This document shows positions 25,401 through 32,655 of a stretch of DNA of 64,000 nt, in pieces (the first letter of the stretch is position 1; every line of letters starts with the position of its first letter). The position numbers were made by a program, and so were the translations under genes. The notes below the pieces were generated by a model, which ran no database searches, was not told the DNA's origin, and worked only from the letters and a program-made list of their open reading frames with translations. Source of the stretch: Halieaceae bacterium UBA5044 (GTDB lineage Bacteria; Pseudomonadota; Gammaproteobacteria; Pseudomonadales; Halieaceae). The DNA lies in NCBI GenBank assembly GCA_002416125.1, contig DIBU01000008.1, positions 1 to 64,000 on the forward strand, given 5' to 3'.

Positions 25401-25525
25401 TCGGCGGCATGCTGCTCGGGTCTCTGCTCTCGCTGTATGTTGTGCCCGCGGCCTATCGCCTGCTGGCCAAACACACGCTGGCAGCTCCCGGCAACCCTGC
25501 GGAGAGTCAGTCCCGGCACGCCTGA
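22436..25525 (+). CDS. RND efflux permease (AcrB/HAE1 superfamily)
   Basis: A 1029-residue proton-driven transporter with the duplicated RND layout. There is a first helix at the N-terminus (IRRPVLAVVMSIVIIVFGLIGL), a large periplasmic loop, helices 2-6 containing GLVVDDAIVVVENI with the paired Asp proton-relay residues, a second periplasmic loop, and final helices with a conserved KNGILIVEFANQ stretch. It is likely a multidrug or lipid-like substrate exporter; the substrate cannot be inferred. It forms a two-gene operon with the adaptor. Confidence 0.95.
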   Translation: MALHEISIRRPVLAVVMSIVIIVFGLIGLRELGVREFPMAQRPIISVQTGYPGANASVVESQITEALEEELNTVAGIRTMTSISREGLSTVTTEFSLGDDLDTAANDIRDRVGSAMRRLPNAAEAPTIYKADADGDPIIFLSVRSQQRNLMELSALADNLFKSRFETISGVGQVDIWGYKEYAMRLWLDPDALIAHGLTAIDVRNALQAANVELPTGTLEGETVDINIRTLSRLGDDPEDFNNRVIRREGDRLVRLRDVGRAEIGPLNERTVLRRDGITNVGVVLRPQSGANEIAIADEFYRRLAIIERDLPEDVDVAVGFDTTTFIRASILEVMQTLGIALLLVCATIFAFLREWRTTIIPLLTIPIALTGTFFVLYLAGFSINVLTLLGMVLAIGLVVDDAIVVVENIYKRIERGQKPAVAGAEGVKEIFFAVIATTLALVAVFAPLIFLGGLTGVLFREFGVTLAAAVVISSFVALTLAPMLCARFLKNRAQHPALYRATEPFFVGLADNYRASLRAFLRHRSWAALILVACLGLIITLFRSMPQELAPLEDRSQLFVSARGPEGAGFDYMSAAMRDLDTLIAEAGGDAVKARLTVTSPGFGSSTTVNTGFSRVVLKAPEEREQTQAQVAANLTAALANFPQLQGFVRQFDTINVGGRGLPVQFVVQNTDIEKVRDVIPRFLERAQQHPAFSYVDVNLKFNQPELVLEIDRDRAEAIGVNTREIADIVQASFSGQRFGYFLKDGEQYEIIGQMVRQGRDEPTDLSRLSVRAADGTLVPLPNLVSVREQSTAPVLYRFNRFTAATFSANLAEGVALENGIRAMREVASDVLDESYTTELAGQSREFAETGSSLVFVFVLALLLIYLVLAAQFESFRDPLAIMLTVPMALTGGLITLWYFNQTLNIFSEIGLIMLIGLVTKNGILIVEFANQRRAAGLSINDAVEEAAAARFRPILMTTLSTVLGTLPIALALGAGSQSRVPLGLAVIGGMLLGSLLSLYVVPAAYRLLAKHTLAAPGNPAESQSRHA

Positions 25526-25595
25526 GCCACGCCGCGGCGGGGCATAACGGCCGCGCTGCGACGCTTTGACGCTCCCGAGACGCGCGACAGGGCGG

Positions 25596-25601
25596 TATAC
25601 T
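25596..25601 (+). promoter_or_regulatory. -10 element abutting a GTG start (leaderless candidate)
   Basis: TATACT is followed after six bases by the GTG of the sensor kinase, so the transcript would begin at the start codon. TTGACG at 25566-25571 is the nearest -35-like hexamer, but its 24-bp spacing is too long. Confidence 0.4.
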
Positions 25602-25607
25602 CTGCGC

Positions 25608-26930
25608 GTGAACGCCGCAAACCGCCCCAAGCACTCCGCCTACAGCCCGTCGCTGGCCAACCTGCGCAGCCTGCTCGCCATTCGGGCCATCGCATTGCTC
25701 GGCCAGGCAGGTGTGCTCGCCTACGTGCTGCTGGTGAGCCGCACCACACAAAGCCTGTGGGGCATGGCGGCCAGCCTCGTCCTGCTCGCGGTGATCACCG
25801 TCGCCAGCCTCTGGTGGAGCACCACGGCGCAGGACATCGGCAACCGCACCTTCTTTGCCCAGCTGATGGTCGACGTGCTTGGCTGGAGTGCGCTGATGTA
25901 CTACAGCGGTGGAGCCGACAATCCCTTCATCTCCTACTACATAGTACCGCTGGTGGTGGCCGCCGCCGTGCTGCCCTGGCGCTACACCTGGCTGGTTGCG
26001 GCGGCCTCGGTGGCGGCCTATAGCCTGCTGCTGTATTTCCGGGTGCCCTTTCCGCTGTTTTCCCCCCACGCGGCGATGGGTCACCAGCAGGGCAGCGTGC
26101 ACAGCCTGGGCATGTGGTTCAATTTCCTTTTCAGTGCCGGCCTGATCACCTACTTCGTGGTACGCATGGCAGCCGTGCTGAGAGAACAGGAGGCAGAGGA
26201 GATGCGGCGCCGTGAGGACCGGCTGCGACACGACCAGATTCTGGCGGTAGCCAGCCTCGCCGCCGGTACCGCACACGAGCTGGGTACGCCGCTGGGCACC
26301 ATGACCCTGCTCGCCGAGGAGCTGCAGCAGGACGCGTCGCTGGGCGACCAGGCACGCGAGGATATCGCCCTCATGCAGCAGCAACTTCTCCAGTGCCGGA
26401 AAATCCTCGCTGAACTCAGCAACACGGCGGAAGTTTCCGCCGCGGGTACCCGGCAGCGGCGGCAGGCTGACCGGCTGGCGAAAAGCTGCGTGGAACACTG
26501 GGCGGCCCGGCGGCCGCGCGTATCCTGCCAGCTGCAGGTGCTCGGACAGGGGCCCGCGCCCCAGGTCTCGTACGACCAGACCCTGCCGCAAGCCCTGGAA
26601 AACCTGCTGAACAACGCCGCCGATACCGGTGCCGAGCGGGTCGAGGTCACAGTCGACTGGAATGCCGACACGGTCAGCATCGGCGTGCGGGACAACGGCC
26701 CCGGGGCCCCCGCCGATGTGCTCGCGGGCATGAGCGCAACGGCGCCGCCGGTGTCCGCGGCAGGCCCGGGCGCCAACGCGGCTGGCAGAACCCATGGCGG
26801 TCTGGGCATCGGGCTGCTGCTCGCACGGGCCACCGCCGAACGCCACGGGGGCCATGTCCGTCTGGAGAATCCCGCTGATGGAGGCTGCCTGGCCACCCTC
26901 ACCATGCCCGCGGAGCCTGCAGGTGGATAG
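25608..26930 (+). CDS. RegB/PrrB-type redox sensor histidine kinase
   Basis: A 440-residue membrane kinase with about six hydrophobic segments in residues 20-190. It carries the quinone-site heptapeptide GGADNPF (101-107) that defines RegB/PrrB/ActS. The H-box is AGTAHELGTPLGT with phospho-acceptor His at about 223. A cysteine at about 263 (LLQCRKIL) lies where RegB carries its redox-active Cys. The ATPase domain has N, G1 and G2 boxes (ENLLNNAADTG, DNGPGAP, GGLGIGLLLARA). GTG at 25608 is the chosen start. It is expected to sense quinone-pool redox state. The next gene overlaps it by 8 bp. Confidence 0.92.
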   Translation: MNAANRPKHSAYSPSLANLRSLLAIRAIALLGQAGVLAYVLLVSRTTQSLWGMAASLVLLAVITVASLWWSTTAQDIGNRTFFAQLMVDVLGWSALMYYSGGADNPFISYYIVPLVVAAAVLPWRYTWLVAAASVAAYSLLLYFRVPFPLFSPHAAMGHQQGSVHSLGMWFNFLFSAGLITYFVVRMAAVLREQEAEEMRRREDRLRHDQILAVASLAAGTAHELGTPLGTMTLLAEELQQDASLGDQAREDIALMQQQLLQCRKILAELSNTAEVSAAGTRQRRQADRLAKSCVEHWAARRPRVSCQLQVLGQGPAPQVSYDQTLPQALENLLNNAADTGAERVEVTVDWNADTVSIGVRDNGPGAPADVLAGMSATAPPVSAAGPGANAAGRTHGGLGIGLLLARATAERHGGHVRLENPADGGCLATLTMPAEPAGG

Positions 26931-27453
26931 CCCTGCGCGCGTATTGCTGGTGGACGATGACCCCACGTTCACCGGCGTGCTGGCGCGCGGCCTCGAGCGT
27001 CGCGGCTTCACCTGCCGCGCCTGCGCGAGTGCCGAAGACGCACTGCGCTGCTGCCGTGAGTTTGCCCCCAGTCACATCCTGCTCGATCTCAACATGCCGG
27101 GGCGCTCCGGTCTGGCAGCGCTGCCGGACCTGCTCAACGAGGCCCCCGAAGCCCGCCTGGTGGTGCTCACCGGCTACTCGAGTATCGCCACCGCTGTAGA
27201 GGCCATCAAGCTTGGCGCCGTACAATATCTCTGCAAGCCGGCTACCGTGGATGAAATTCTCCTGGCCTTTCGCGGGGAGCAACCGGCACCGGAACACGCC
27301 ACACATCCGCCCTCCCTGGACCGCATGGAGTGGGAGCATCTACAGCGTGTACTGAACGCCAACGATGGCAACATTTCTGCGACGGCCCGTGCACTGGGTA
27401 TGCATCGCCGCACGCTGCAGCGGAAACTACAGAAACGCCCGGTACGTCGCTGA
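26923..27453 (+). CDS. RegA/PrrA-type response regulator
   Basis: A 176-residue regulator with a receiver domain (acidic pocket LLVDDDP, phospho-acceptor Asp at about 55 in HILLDLNMPG, Lys in YLCKPAT) and a short Fis-type helix-turn-helix at residues 140-172 (NISATARALGMHRRTLQRKLQ). This compact layout is characteristic of RegA/PrrA/ActR/RoxR. GTG at 26923 is chosen because it leads directly into ARVLLVDDD and overlaps the kinase stop. It is the partner of the upstream RegB-type kinase, probably adjusting respiratory genes to redox. Confidence 0.92.
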   Translation: MDSPARVLLVDDDPTFTGVLARGLERRGFTCRACASAEDALRCCREFAPSHILLDLNMPGRSGLAALPDLLNEAPEARLVVLTGYSSIATAVEAIKLGAVQYLCKPATVDEILLAFRGEQPAPEHATHPPSLDRMEWEHLQRVLNANDGNISATARALGMHRRTLQRKLQKRPVRR

Positions 27454-27468
27454 GCGCGATCGGCTAGC

Positions 27469-27499
27469 GGCCGTGGAGCAGGACACCTGTCCACTGGCC
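27469..27499. terminator. Convergent hairpin between regA-like gene and lipB
   Basis: A stem GGCCGTGGA (27469-27477) pairs with TCCAC-T-GGCC (27490-27499 area) with one bulged base, in the 60-bp gap between two convergent genes. No T-run on either strand, so function as a bidirectional terminator is uncertain. Confidence 0.35.
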
Positions 27500-27513
27500 T
27501 CCGAGGCGGCCGT

Positions 27514-28158
27514 TCAGCGAGCTCCGGGTGCAATGGTAGCCGCCTCCAGCTGTTCGCGAAGCGCCTCGAGCAGCGCATCACCGACATCCTCCATTGCCGG
27601 CGCGCGCGCTTCCGGAAGGCACTGCACCATGGACGTCACCCGCAGGCCCTGGTGGCCGCAGGGATTGATGCGCAGGAAAGGCTCCAGATCGAGATCGACA
27701 TTCAGCGCCAGGCCATGATAACTGCAGCCGCGGCGCACGCGCAGGCCGAGCGAGGCAATCTTGTCACCCTGCACATAGACCCCGGGGGCATCAGCGCGCG
27801 GCGCGCCTTCGATACCGTAAGCTGCAAGCACCTGGACGATGCCCTGCTCAATGAGGGTAACCAGTTGCCGGACGCCGAGACCGCGGCGCCGCAAATCCAC
27901 CAGCAGATAGAGTACCCACTGGCCGGGTCCGTGGTAGGTCACCTGTCCGCCACGGTCGACCTGAATCACCGGAATGTCGCCAGGCGCCAGCACATGCTCC
28001 GCCTTGCCGGCCTGCCCCTGGGTGAAGACCCTGGGGTGTTGCAGCAGCCACAGTTCATCCGGTGTGGCGGCGTCACGGCTGTCGGTGAATGCTTTCATCG
28101 CCTCGAGCGTCGCCAGGTAGTCAGCAGCGCCCGGCAAGCGACGACAGAGTATGTCCAT
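27514..28158 (-). CDS. lipB: Lipoyl(octanoyl) transferase LipB
   Basis: A 214-residue enzyme that transfers octanoyl from acyl-carrier protein to lipoyl domains. Visible are RGGQVTYHGPGQWVLYLL, the catalytic Lys in GDKIASLGLRV, CSYHGLALNV, and the acyl-accepting Cys in INPCGHQGL. It lies 4 bp after the YbeD-family gene, the usual pairing. LipA is not in the window. Confidence 0.96.
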   Translation of the reverse strand: MDILCRRLPGAADYLATLEAMKAFTDSRDAATPDELWLLQHPRVFTQGQAGKAEHVLAPGDIPVIQVDRGGQVTYHGPGQWVLYLLVDLRRRGLGVRQLVTLIEQGIVQVLAAYGIEGAPRADAPGVYVQGDKIASLGLRVRRGCSYHGLALNVDLDLEPFLRINPCGHQGLRVTSMVQCLPEARAPAMEDVGDALLEALREQLEAATIAPGAR

Positions 28159-28162
28159 CGGA

Positions 28163-28432
28163 CTAAATCACCATCTGCACCTGCCCGGTCGCCATCAGGT
28201 CCTGGTGCAGTGCGCGCAGCTGCTCCGGACCTGTCGCCGTGATGGTGATCGTCAATGAGGTAAACGTGCCTTTGCTGCTGCCTTTCACGACGATGGTCTC
28301 CTGGTCAAACCCGGGCGCATGACGCTCGAAGACGGTCACGATAAGGCCGAGGAAATCCTCTGAGCTGCGCCCCAGCACCTTGATCGGGTACTCACAGGGA
28401 AACTCGATTTTAGGCGGCTCCTGCGCTGTCAT
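28163..28432 (-). CDS. ybeD: YbeD/DUF493 family protein
   Basis: An 89-residue small ACT-like protein. PPKIEFPCEYPIKVLGRSSEDF at the N-terminus and SLTITITATGPEQLRALHQDL near the end match the YbeD family, a putative regulator found between dacA and lipB in many gammaproteobacteria. The ATG at 28430-28432 sits 7 bp after the dacA stop. The upstream frame extension is an artefact over dacA. The biochemical role is unknown. Confidence 0.9.
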   Translation of the reverse strand: MTAQEPPKIEFPCEYPIKVLGRSSEDFLGLIVTVFERHAPGFDQETIVVKGSSKGTFTSLTITITATGPEQLRALHQDLMATGQVQMVI

Positions 28433-28439
28433 GGTGAAC

Positions 28440-29603
28440 TCAGCCCTCGACGCTGAACAGCTGACTGAACCAGAGGCGGATACTGTCCCACACGCGGGCA
28501 AAGAACCCCGCCTGCTCAACAGATGCCAGCGCCACAACCGGTGCCTCAAACACAGTGTCATCGCCCTGGGTCAGGCGCACCGTACCCACCTGGTCACCGC
28601 GGGCAATGGGCGCCACGAGCGTGGTGTCCAGCTCGACCACCGTCTCCATTGCCTCGCGCTGTCCACGGGGCAGTGTGACCCGCGCAGCCTCCAGCACACC
28701 GACTGCGACGCTATCCTGCAACCCTTTCCAGACGCGCGGCTGCGCCAGTTCCTGCTCGGCGGTGAACAGCTCCACCGTCTCGAAGAATCGGAAGCCGTAG
28801 TTCAGCAGGCCCCGTGTCTCGTTTTTGCGCGCCGTTGGACTGCGCGTTCCCAGCACCACGGAAATCAGGCGCATGCCGTCACGTTCCGCCGAGGCTACCA
28901 GCCCGTATCCCGCTTCTTTCGTGTAGCCGGTCTTGATGCCATCCACCGAGGGATCCTCGCCGAGCAGGGAATTCCGGTTGTACTGGCGAATATTGTTGTA
29001 GGTGAACTCGCGCTTCTTGTAGAGCGAGTAGTGCTCCGGAAAATCATTGATCATGGCGGCGGACAGTTTGGCCAGGTCCCGCGCCGTCACCACTTGCCCT
29101 TCGGCAGGCAGCCCGTGGGAGTTCGCGAAATGCGAATTGGTCATGCCCAATGCCTTGGCATAACTGTTCATCATGTCGGCGAAAGCCTCCTCGCTGCCGG
29201 CGAGATGCTCCGCCACCGCCACCGTGGCGTCGTTGCCCGAAGATATGATGATGCCGTGCTCCAGGTCCCGAATGGACACGTCCTTGCCGGGTTCAATCCA
29301 CATCAGCGAGGAACCATTGAATACCGGATTCTGCGACCATGCATTCCGGCTGACCGTCACCATATCGTCTGCCGATACACGACCGGACTCTATTTCACCG
29401 GCGAGCACATAAGCTGTCATCATCTTGACCAGGCTGGCGGGTGGGCGCGGCTCGTCGGCATTGCCCTCCGCCAGCACCGCACCAGTGTCGGCATCAATCA
29501 GCAAATAGGCCTCGGCCGCAACCTGCGGCGGCGCGGGCACAATGGCCGCCTGCGCAAAACCGGAAGCAAGAACAAGCAAAAGAGAACATACAAAACGCGT
29601 CAT
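28440..29603 (-). CDS. dacA: D-alanyl-D-alanine carboxypeptidase (PBP5/6 type)
   Basis: A 387-residue penicillin-binding protein with a signal peptide (residues 1-19), active-site SxxK in PASLVKMMTAY, SxN in SSGNDATVAVAEHL and KTG in DGIKTGYTKEAG. A C-terminal beta domain and an amphipathic membrane-anchoring helix (VWDSIRLWFSQLF) complete the PBP5 layout. It trims pentapeptide stems. It lies between rlpA (72-bp gap) and ybeD. Confidence 0.96.
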   Translation of the reverse strand: MTRFVCSLLLVLASGFAQAAIVPAPPQVAAEAYLLIDADTGAVLAEGNADEPRPPASLVKMMTAYVLAGEIESGRVSADDMVTVSRNAWSQNPVFNGSSLMWIEPGKDVSIRDLEHGIIISSGNDATVAVAEHLAGSEEAFADMMNSYAKALGMTNSHFANSHGLPAEGQVVTARDLAKLSAAMINDFPEHYSLYKKREFTYNNIRQYNRNSLLGEDPSVDGIKTGYTKEAGYGLVASAERDGMRLISVVLGTRSPTARKNETRGLLNYGFRFFETVELFTAEQELAQPRVWKGLQDSVAVGVLEAARVTLPRGQREAMETVVELDTTLVAPIARGDQVGTVRLTQGDDTVFEAPVVALASVEQAGFFARVWDSIRLWFSQLFSVEG

Positions 29604-29675
29604 AACGTATCAGGCCTGAAAGGTTGGAACATGGATGGAGCAGAACGCACCGTGAGGACGGCGCGCCCCGCCTCG

Positions 29676-30500
29676 TCAGGGCAGCAATTGCGTACCACTG
29701 TAGCCGCTCGCCTCAAGGCGCTGCTGCAGTTGCAGGATATCGTCATTGGCTGCCACTGGGCCAATGCGCACCCGGTACAGGCGGCCACTGCCGGTTTCTA
29801 CCGGGCTCACCGCGATAGGCGAGGTCACCAGCGCCGCCAGCTCAATACGCAACCGCTGCGCTGCCGACTCTGAACCGAACGCACCCAGCTGTACGTACCG
29901 ATAGTGCCCGGCAGGATTGTTGCGGCGGTCGTCAATGCCCGCCAGGTTGATAACCTCCACCTCGACCGGCGCGGTGCCCACCTCCATGAAGCCGAGCTTG
30001 ACCGCTGCACCGTAGGACAGGTCTATCAGGCGGTCGCTGTGAAAGGGGCCGCGGTCATTCACGCGCACGATCATGCTGCGCCCATTGGCCAGATTGGTCA
30101 CGCGGGCAAAGCAGGGAATCGGCAGGGTCTTGTGGGCGGCCGACGCGGAATAGAGGTCGAAAATCTCGCCGTTGCTGGTTTTCTGGCCGTCGAACTTGGT
30201 GCCGTACCAGGACGCTATACCGCGCTCGCGGTAATTCGTGAACCTGTCGAGCACTTCATAGGTCTCGCCATTCACGGTGTAGGGACTGAAATTCCCCACG
30301 ATAAGGATCGGGTCGGGACGTGGCACGGCATCGAGCACATCATCGGGGTGAATCGTGCGCAGGGGCGCACCGTCCTTGATCAAGGCACCTGTCGGCGCGG
30401 GTGGCTCGCCGGGCACGGTGACCACCTCCGGACCCCGCGTGGCGCAGCCAGCCAGCACCAGGGCCAGACCCGCAACAACCAGCAGACCACCCCGGCTCAC
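29676..30500 (-). CDS. rlpA: Septal-ring lytic transglycosylase RlpA
   Basis: A 274-residue lipoprotein with lipobox LAGC (Cys at about 19), a double-psi beta-barrel domain (GIASWYGTKFDGQKTSNGE through IPCFARVTNLANGRSMIVRVNDRGPF) and a C-terminal SPOR domain (YVQLGAFGSESAAQRL to the end). RlpA cleaves denuded glycan strands at the septum and is recruited through SPOR. It overlaps the mltB stop by 4 bp (ATGA). Confidence 0.95.
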   Translation of the reverse strand: MSRGGLLVVAGLALVLAGCATRGPEVVTVPGEPPAPTGALIKDGAPLRTIHPDDVLDAVPRPDPILIVGNFSPYTVNGETYEVLDRFTNYRERGIASWYGTKFDGQKTSNGEIFDLYSASAAHKTLPIPCFARVTNLANGRSMIVRVNDRGPFHSDRLIDLSYGAAVKLGFMEVGTAPVEVEVINLAGIDDRRNNPAGHYRYVQLGAFGSESAAQRLRIELAALVTSPIAVSPVETGSGRLYRVRIGPVAANDDILQLQQRLEASGYSGTQLLP

Positions 30501-31483
30501 TGAACCAGCCCTGCCGCCAGGCGCTGACTCAACTGGTACACGCTCATGGCGTACATGGCGCTGTGGTTGTAGCGCGTGATGACGTAGAAATTGTGCAGAC
30601 CCAGCCAGTATTCATACCCTTCCTCCAACTCCAGACGTACCGGTGTCACCAGTGTCTCGTCTTCCAGCGGTGCCCTGGCGCGCAGGCCGCCGACCTTCAG
30701 TTCGTCCACGCGGCGCTTGGGCACCAGACCCAGCCCAAACCATGCTTCAGGTACCTCGGCGGAGGCCGCCGCGGGCACCACGACACCCTCGCCGCTGCGC
30801 CAGCCGTGGCGACGCAGATAGTTGGCCACGCTGCCAATACCATCCACCGGGTTATTCCAGATATCAATGCGGCCATCAGCGTCAAAGTCAATGGCGTAAC
30901 TCCGATAGCTGCTGGGCATGAACTGCCCGTAACCCATCGCGCCGGCATAGGAGCCCTGCATCGCCAGCGGGTCCAGCTGCTGTTCGGCGGTCAGGATCAG
31001 ATAGTTCTTCAGCTCCTTGCTGAAATACGAGGAGCGACGGGGGTAGTCGAAGGCCAATGTGGCAAGCGCATCCAGCACGCGATAACTGCCGGTGATGCGG
31101 CCATAGGACGTTTCAACACCGAGGATGGCCAGCACAATCTCGGGCGGAACACCCAGTTCCGCCTGCACGCGGCGGAATGTGGCCTCGTGTGTGCGGTAAA
31201 ACGCCAGGCCTTCGGTCACCCGCTGTTCGTTCAGGAAAATCTGCCGGTACTCATACCAGGGCTTGACCCGCTCCGCAGGCCTCGACATGGCCTCCAGGAT
31301 GCGTTCCTGGCGCTCTGCGCTGGCCATCACCTGAAGCAGGTGATCGCGATCCAGGCCGCGCTCTTCCACCAGCTCGTCCACCAGTGCCCGCGCGGCCGGG
31401 AGGTCCCCGTAGCCCGCGCTGGCAGCTGCCGCCTGCCACCCACACCAAAGGGCCAGCAGCCGAACGGCCATCGCTTTCGTCAT
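30497..31483 (-). CDS. mltB: Membrane-bound lytic murein transglycosylase B
   Basis: A 328-residue protein with an N-terminal signal (MTKAMAVRLLALW...AAASA). The MltB catalytic core is ILGVETSYGRITGSYRVLDAL with Glu at about 124, then DYPRRSSYFSKELKNYL and GAMGYGQFMPSSYRSYAIDFD. I see no lipobox, so it may be soluble periplasmic. The start at 31483 has a GGTGAG site 9 bases upstream. An alternative ATG at 31516 overlaps the rodA stop by 4 bp and would add 11 residues before the signal. Confidence 0.92.
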   Translation of the reverse strand: MTKAMAVRLLALWCGWQAAAASAGYGDLPAARALVDELVEERGLDRDHLLQVMASAERQERILEAMSRPAERVKPWYEYRQIFLNEQRVTEGLAFYRTHEATFRRVQAELGVPPEIVLAILGVETSYGRITGSYRVLDALATLAFDYPRRSSYFSKELKNYLILTAEQQLDPLAMQGSYAGAMGYGQFMPSSYRSYAIDFDADGRIDIWNNPVDGIGSVANYLRRHGWRSGEGVVVPAAASAEVPEAWFGLGLVPKRRVDELKVGGLRARAPLEDETLVTPVRLELEEGYEYWLGLHNFYVITRYNHSAMYAMSVYQLSQRLAAGLVQ

Positions 31484-31512
31484 GCGCTGATTCTCACCAA
31501 TACACTGCCTTG

Positions 31513-32655
31513 TCATCGCCGGCCCGAATCGCTGGTAGCCACGGCCATCAGCACGCCAAAACCGGCCATCAGTGTGACCACGGACGTCCCTCCGGCGCTG
31601 ACCAGGGGAAGCGGCACACCCACCACCGGCAGCAGGCCGGCGACCATGCCCATGTTAACAAAGATGTAGACGAAAAACGTCAGGGTGATGCTGCCCGCAA
31701 CCATACAGCCGAAATTGCTCTTCGCGTTCACGGCAATCCAGAAACCGCGCAGGACGATCAGCAGATACAGCGCGATCAGTACCAGCACGCCGCGCATGCC
31801 GAACTCTTCCGCAAGCACCGCAATGATGAAATCGGTATGGCTTTCCGGCAGAAAGTCGAGTTGGGACTGGGTGCCGTTGAGCCACCCCTTGCCCTCCCAG
31901 CCACCGGAACCTATGGCGGTTTTCGACTGGATAATATTCCAGCCAGCGCCCAGCTTGTCGCTCTCCGGGTTGAGCAGGGTGAGGATGCGCTGTTTCTGGT
32001 AGTCCTTCAGCACATACATCCACACCGGCCATGCGGAGAGACAGGCCAGGACGAAGGCCCCCACGATGTAAGCCCAGCCTATGCCCGCCATGAACAGCAC
32101 AAAAAGCCCGCTGGCGGCTATCAGCAGGGCGGTGCCGAGATCCGGCTGCAGCAGGATCAGCACCGAGGGCAGGGCCACCAGCAACAGGCAGGCCAGCACG
32201 TACTTGAAACGCGGCGGTAACGCGCGGGATGACAGGTACCAGGCCACGGTCAGCGGCATCACCAGCTTGAGGATTTCCGAGGGCTGAAAACGGAATCCAC
32301 CCACCGACAGCCAGCGCTGGGCTCCCTTGGCCCCCACGCCAAAAAATATCACCCCCACCAGCAACAGCACACCCAACAGATAAAACCAGGGGGACCAGCG
32401 CTGGTAGCGCTTGAGGTCGATCTGCGCCGCCGCGAACATGACACAGTAGGCGAGCAGGAAGTACTGCCCCTGGCGGATAAGCGCCGGCATTTTCTGGCCC
32501 GACGCACTGTAGAGCACAAACAGGCCGAAGCCGGTGAGCAGCGCCAGCAACAGCAACAGCGGCAGGTCCAGGTGCAGGCGCAGGGCCAGGGGCTGTCTGC
32601 GTGAGAAATCAGAACTCTCACCCGGGAGCTGTAGCTGGCGGACGTAATCACCCAT
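31513..32655 (-). CDS. rodA: Rod-shape SEDS glycosyltransferase RodA
   Basis: A 380-residue polytopic SEDS protein with about ten transmembrane helices. The signatures are FFGVGAKGAQRWLSVGGFRFQPSEILKL and the C-terminal MGMVAGLLPVVGVPLPLVSAGGTS. It polymerises glycan strands for lateral-wall growth with PBP2. The ATG at 32653-32655 (MGDYVRQ) overlaps the mrdA stop by 8 bp. The open frame upstream is an artefact over mrdA. Confidence 0.97.
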   Translation of the reverse strand: MGDYVRQLQLPGESSDFSRRQPLALRLHLDLPLLLLLALLTGFGLFVLYSASGQKMPALIRQGQYFLLAYCVMFAAAQIDLKRYQRWSPWFYLLGVLLLVGVIFFGVGAKGAQRWLSVGGFRFQPSEILKLVMPLTVAWYLSSRALPPRFKYVLACLLLVALPSVLILLQPDLGTALLIAASGLFVLFMAGIGWAYIVGAFVLACLSAWPVWMYVLKDYQKQRILTLLNPESDKLGAGWNIIQSKTAIGSGGWEGKGWLNGTQSQLDFLPESHTDFIIAVLAEEFGMRGVLVLIALYLLIVLRGFWIAVNAKSNFGCMVAGSITLTFFVYIFVNMGMVAGLLPVVGVPLPLVSAGGTSVVTLMAGFGVLMAVATSDSGRR

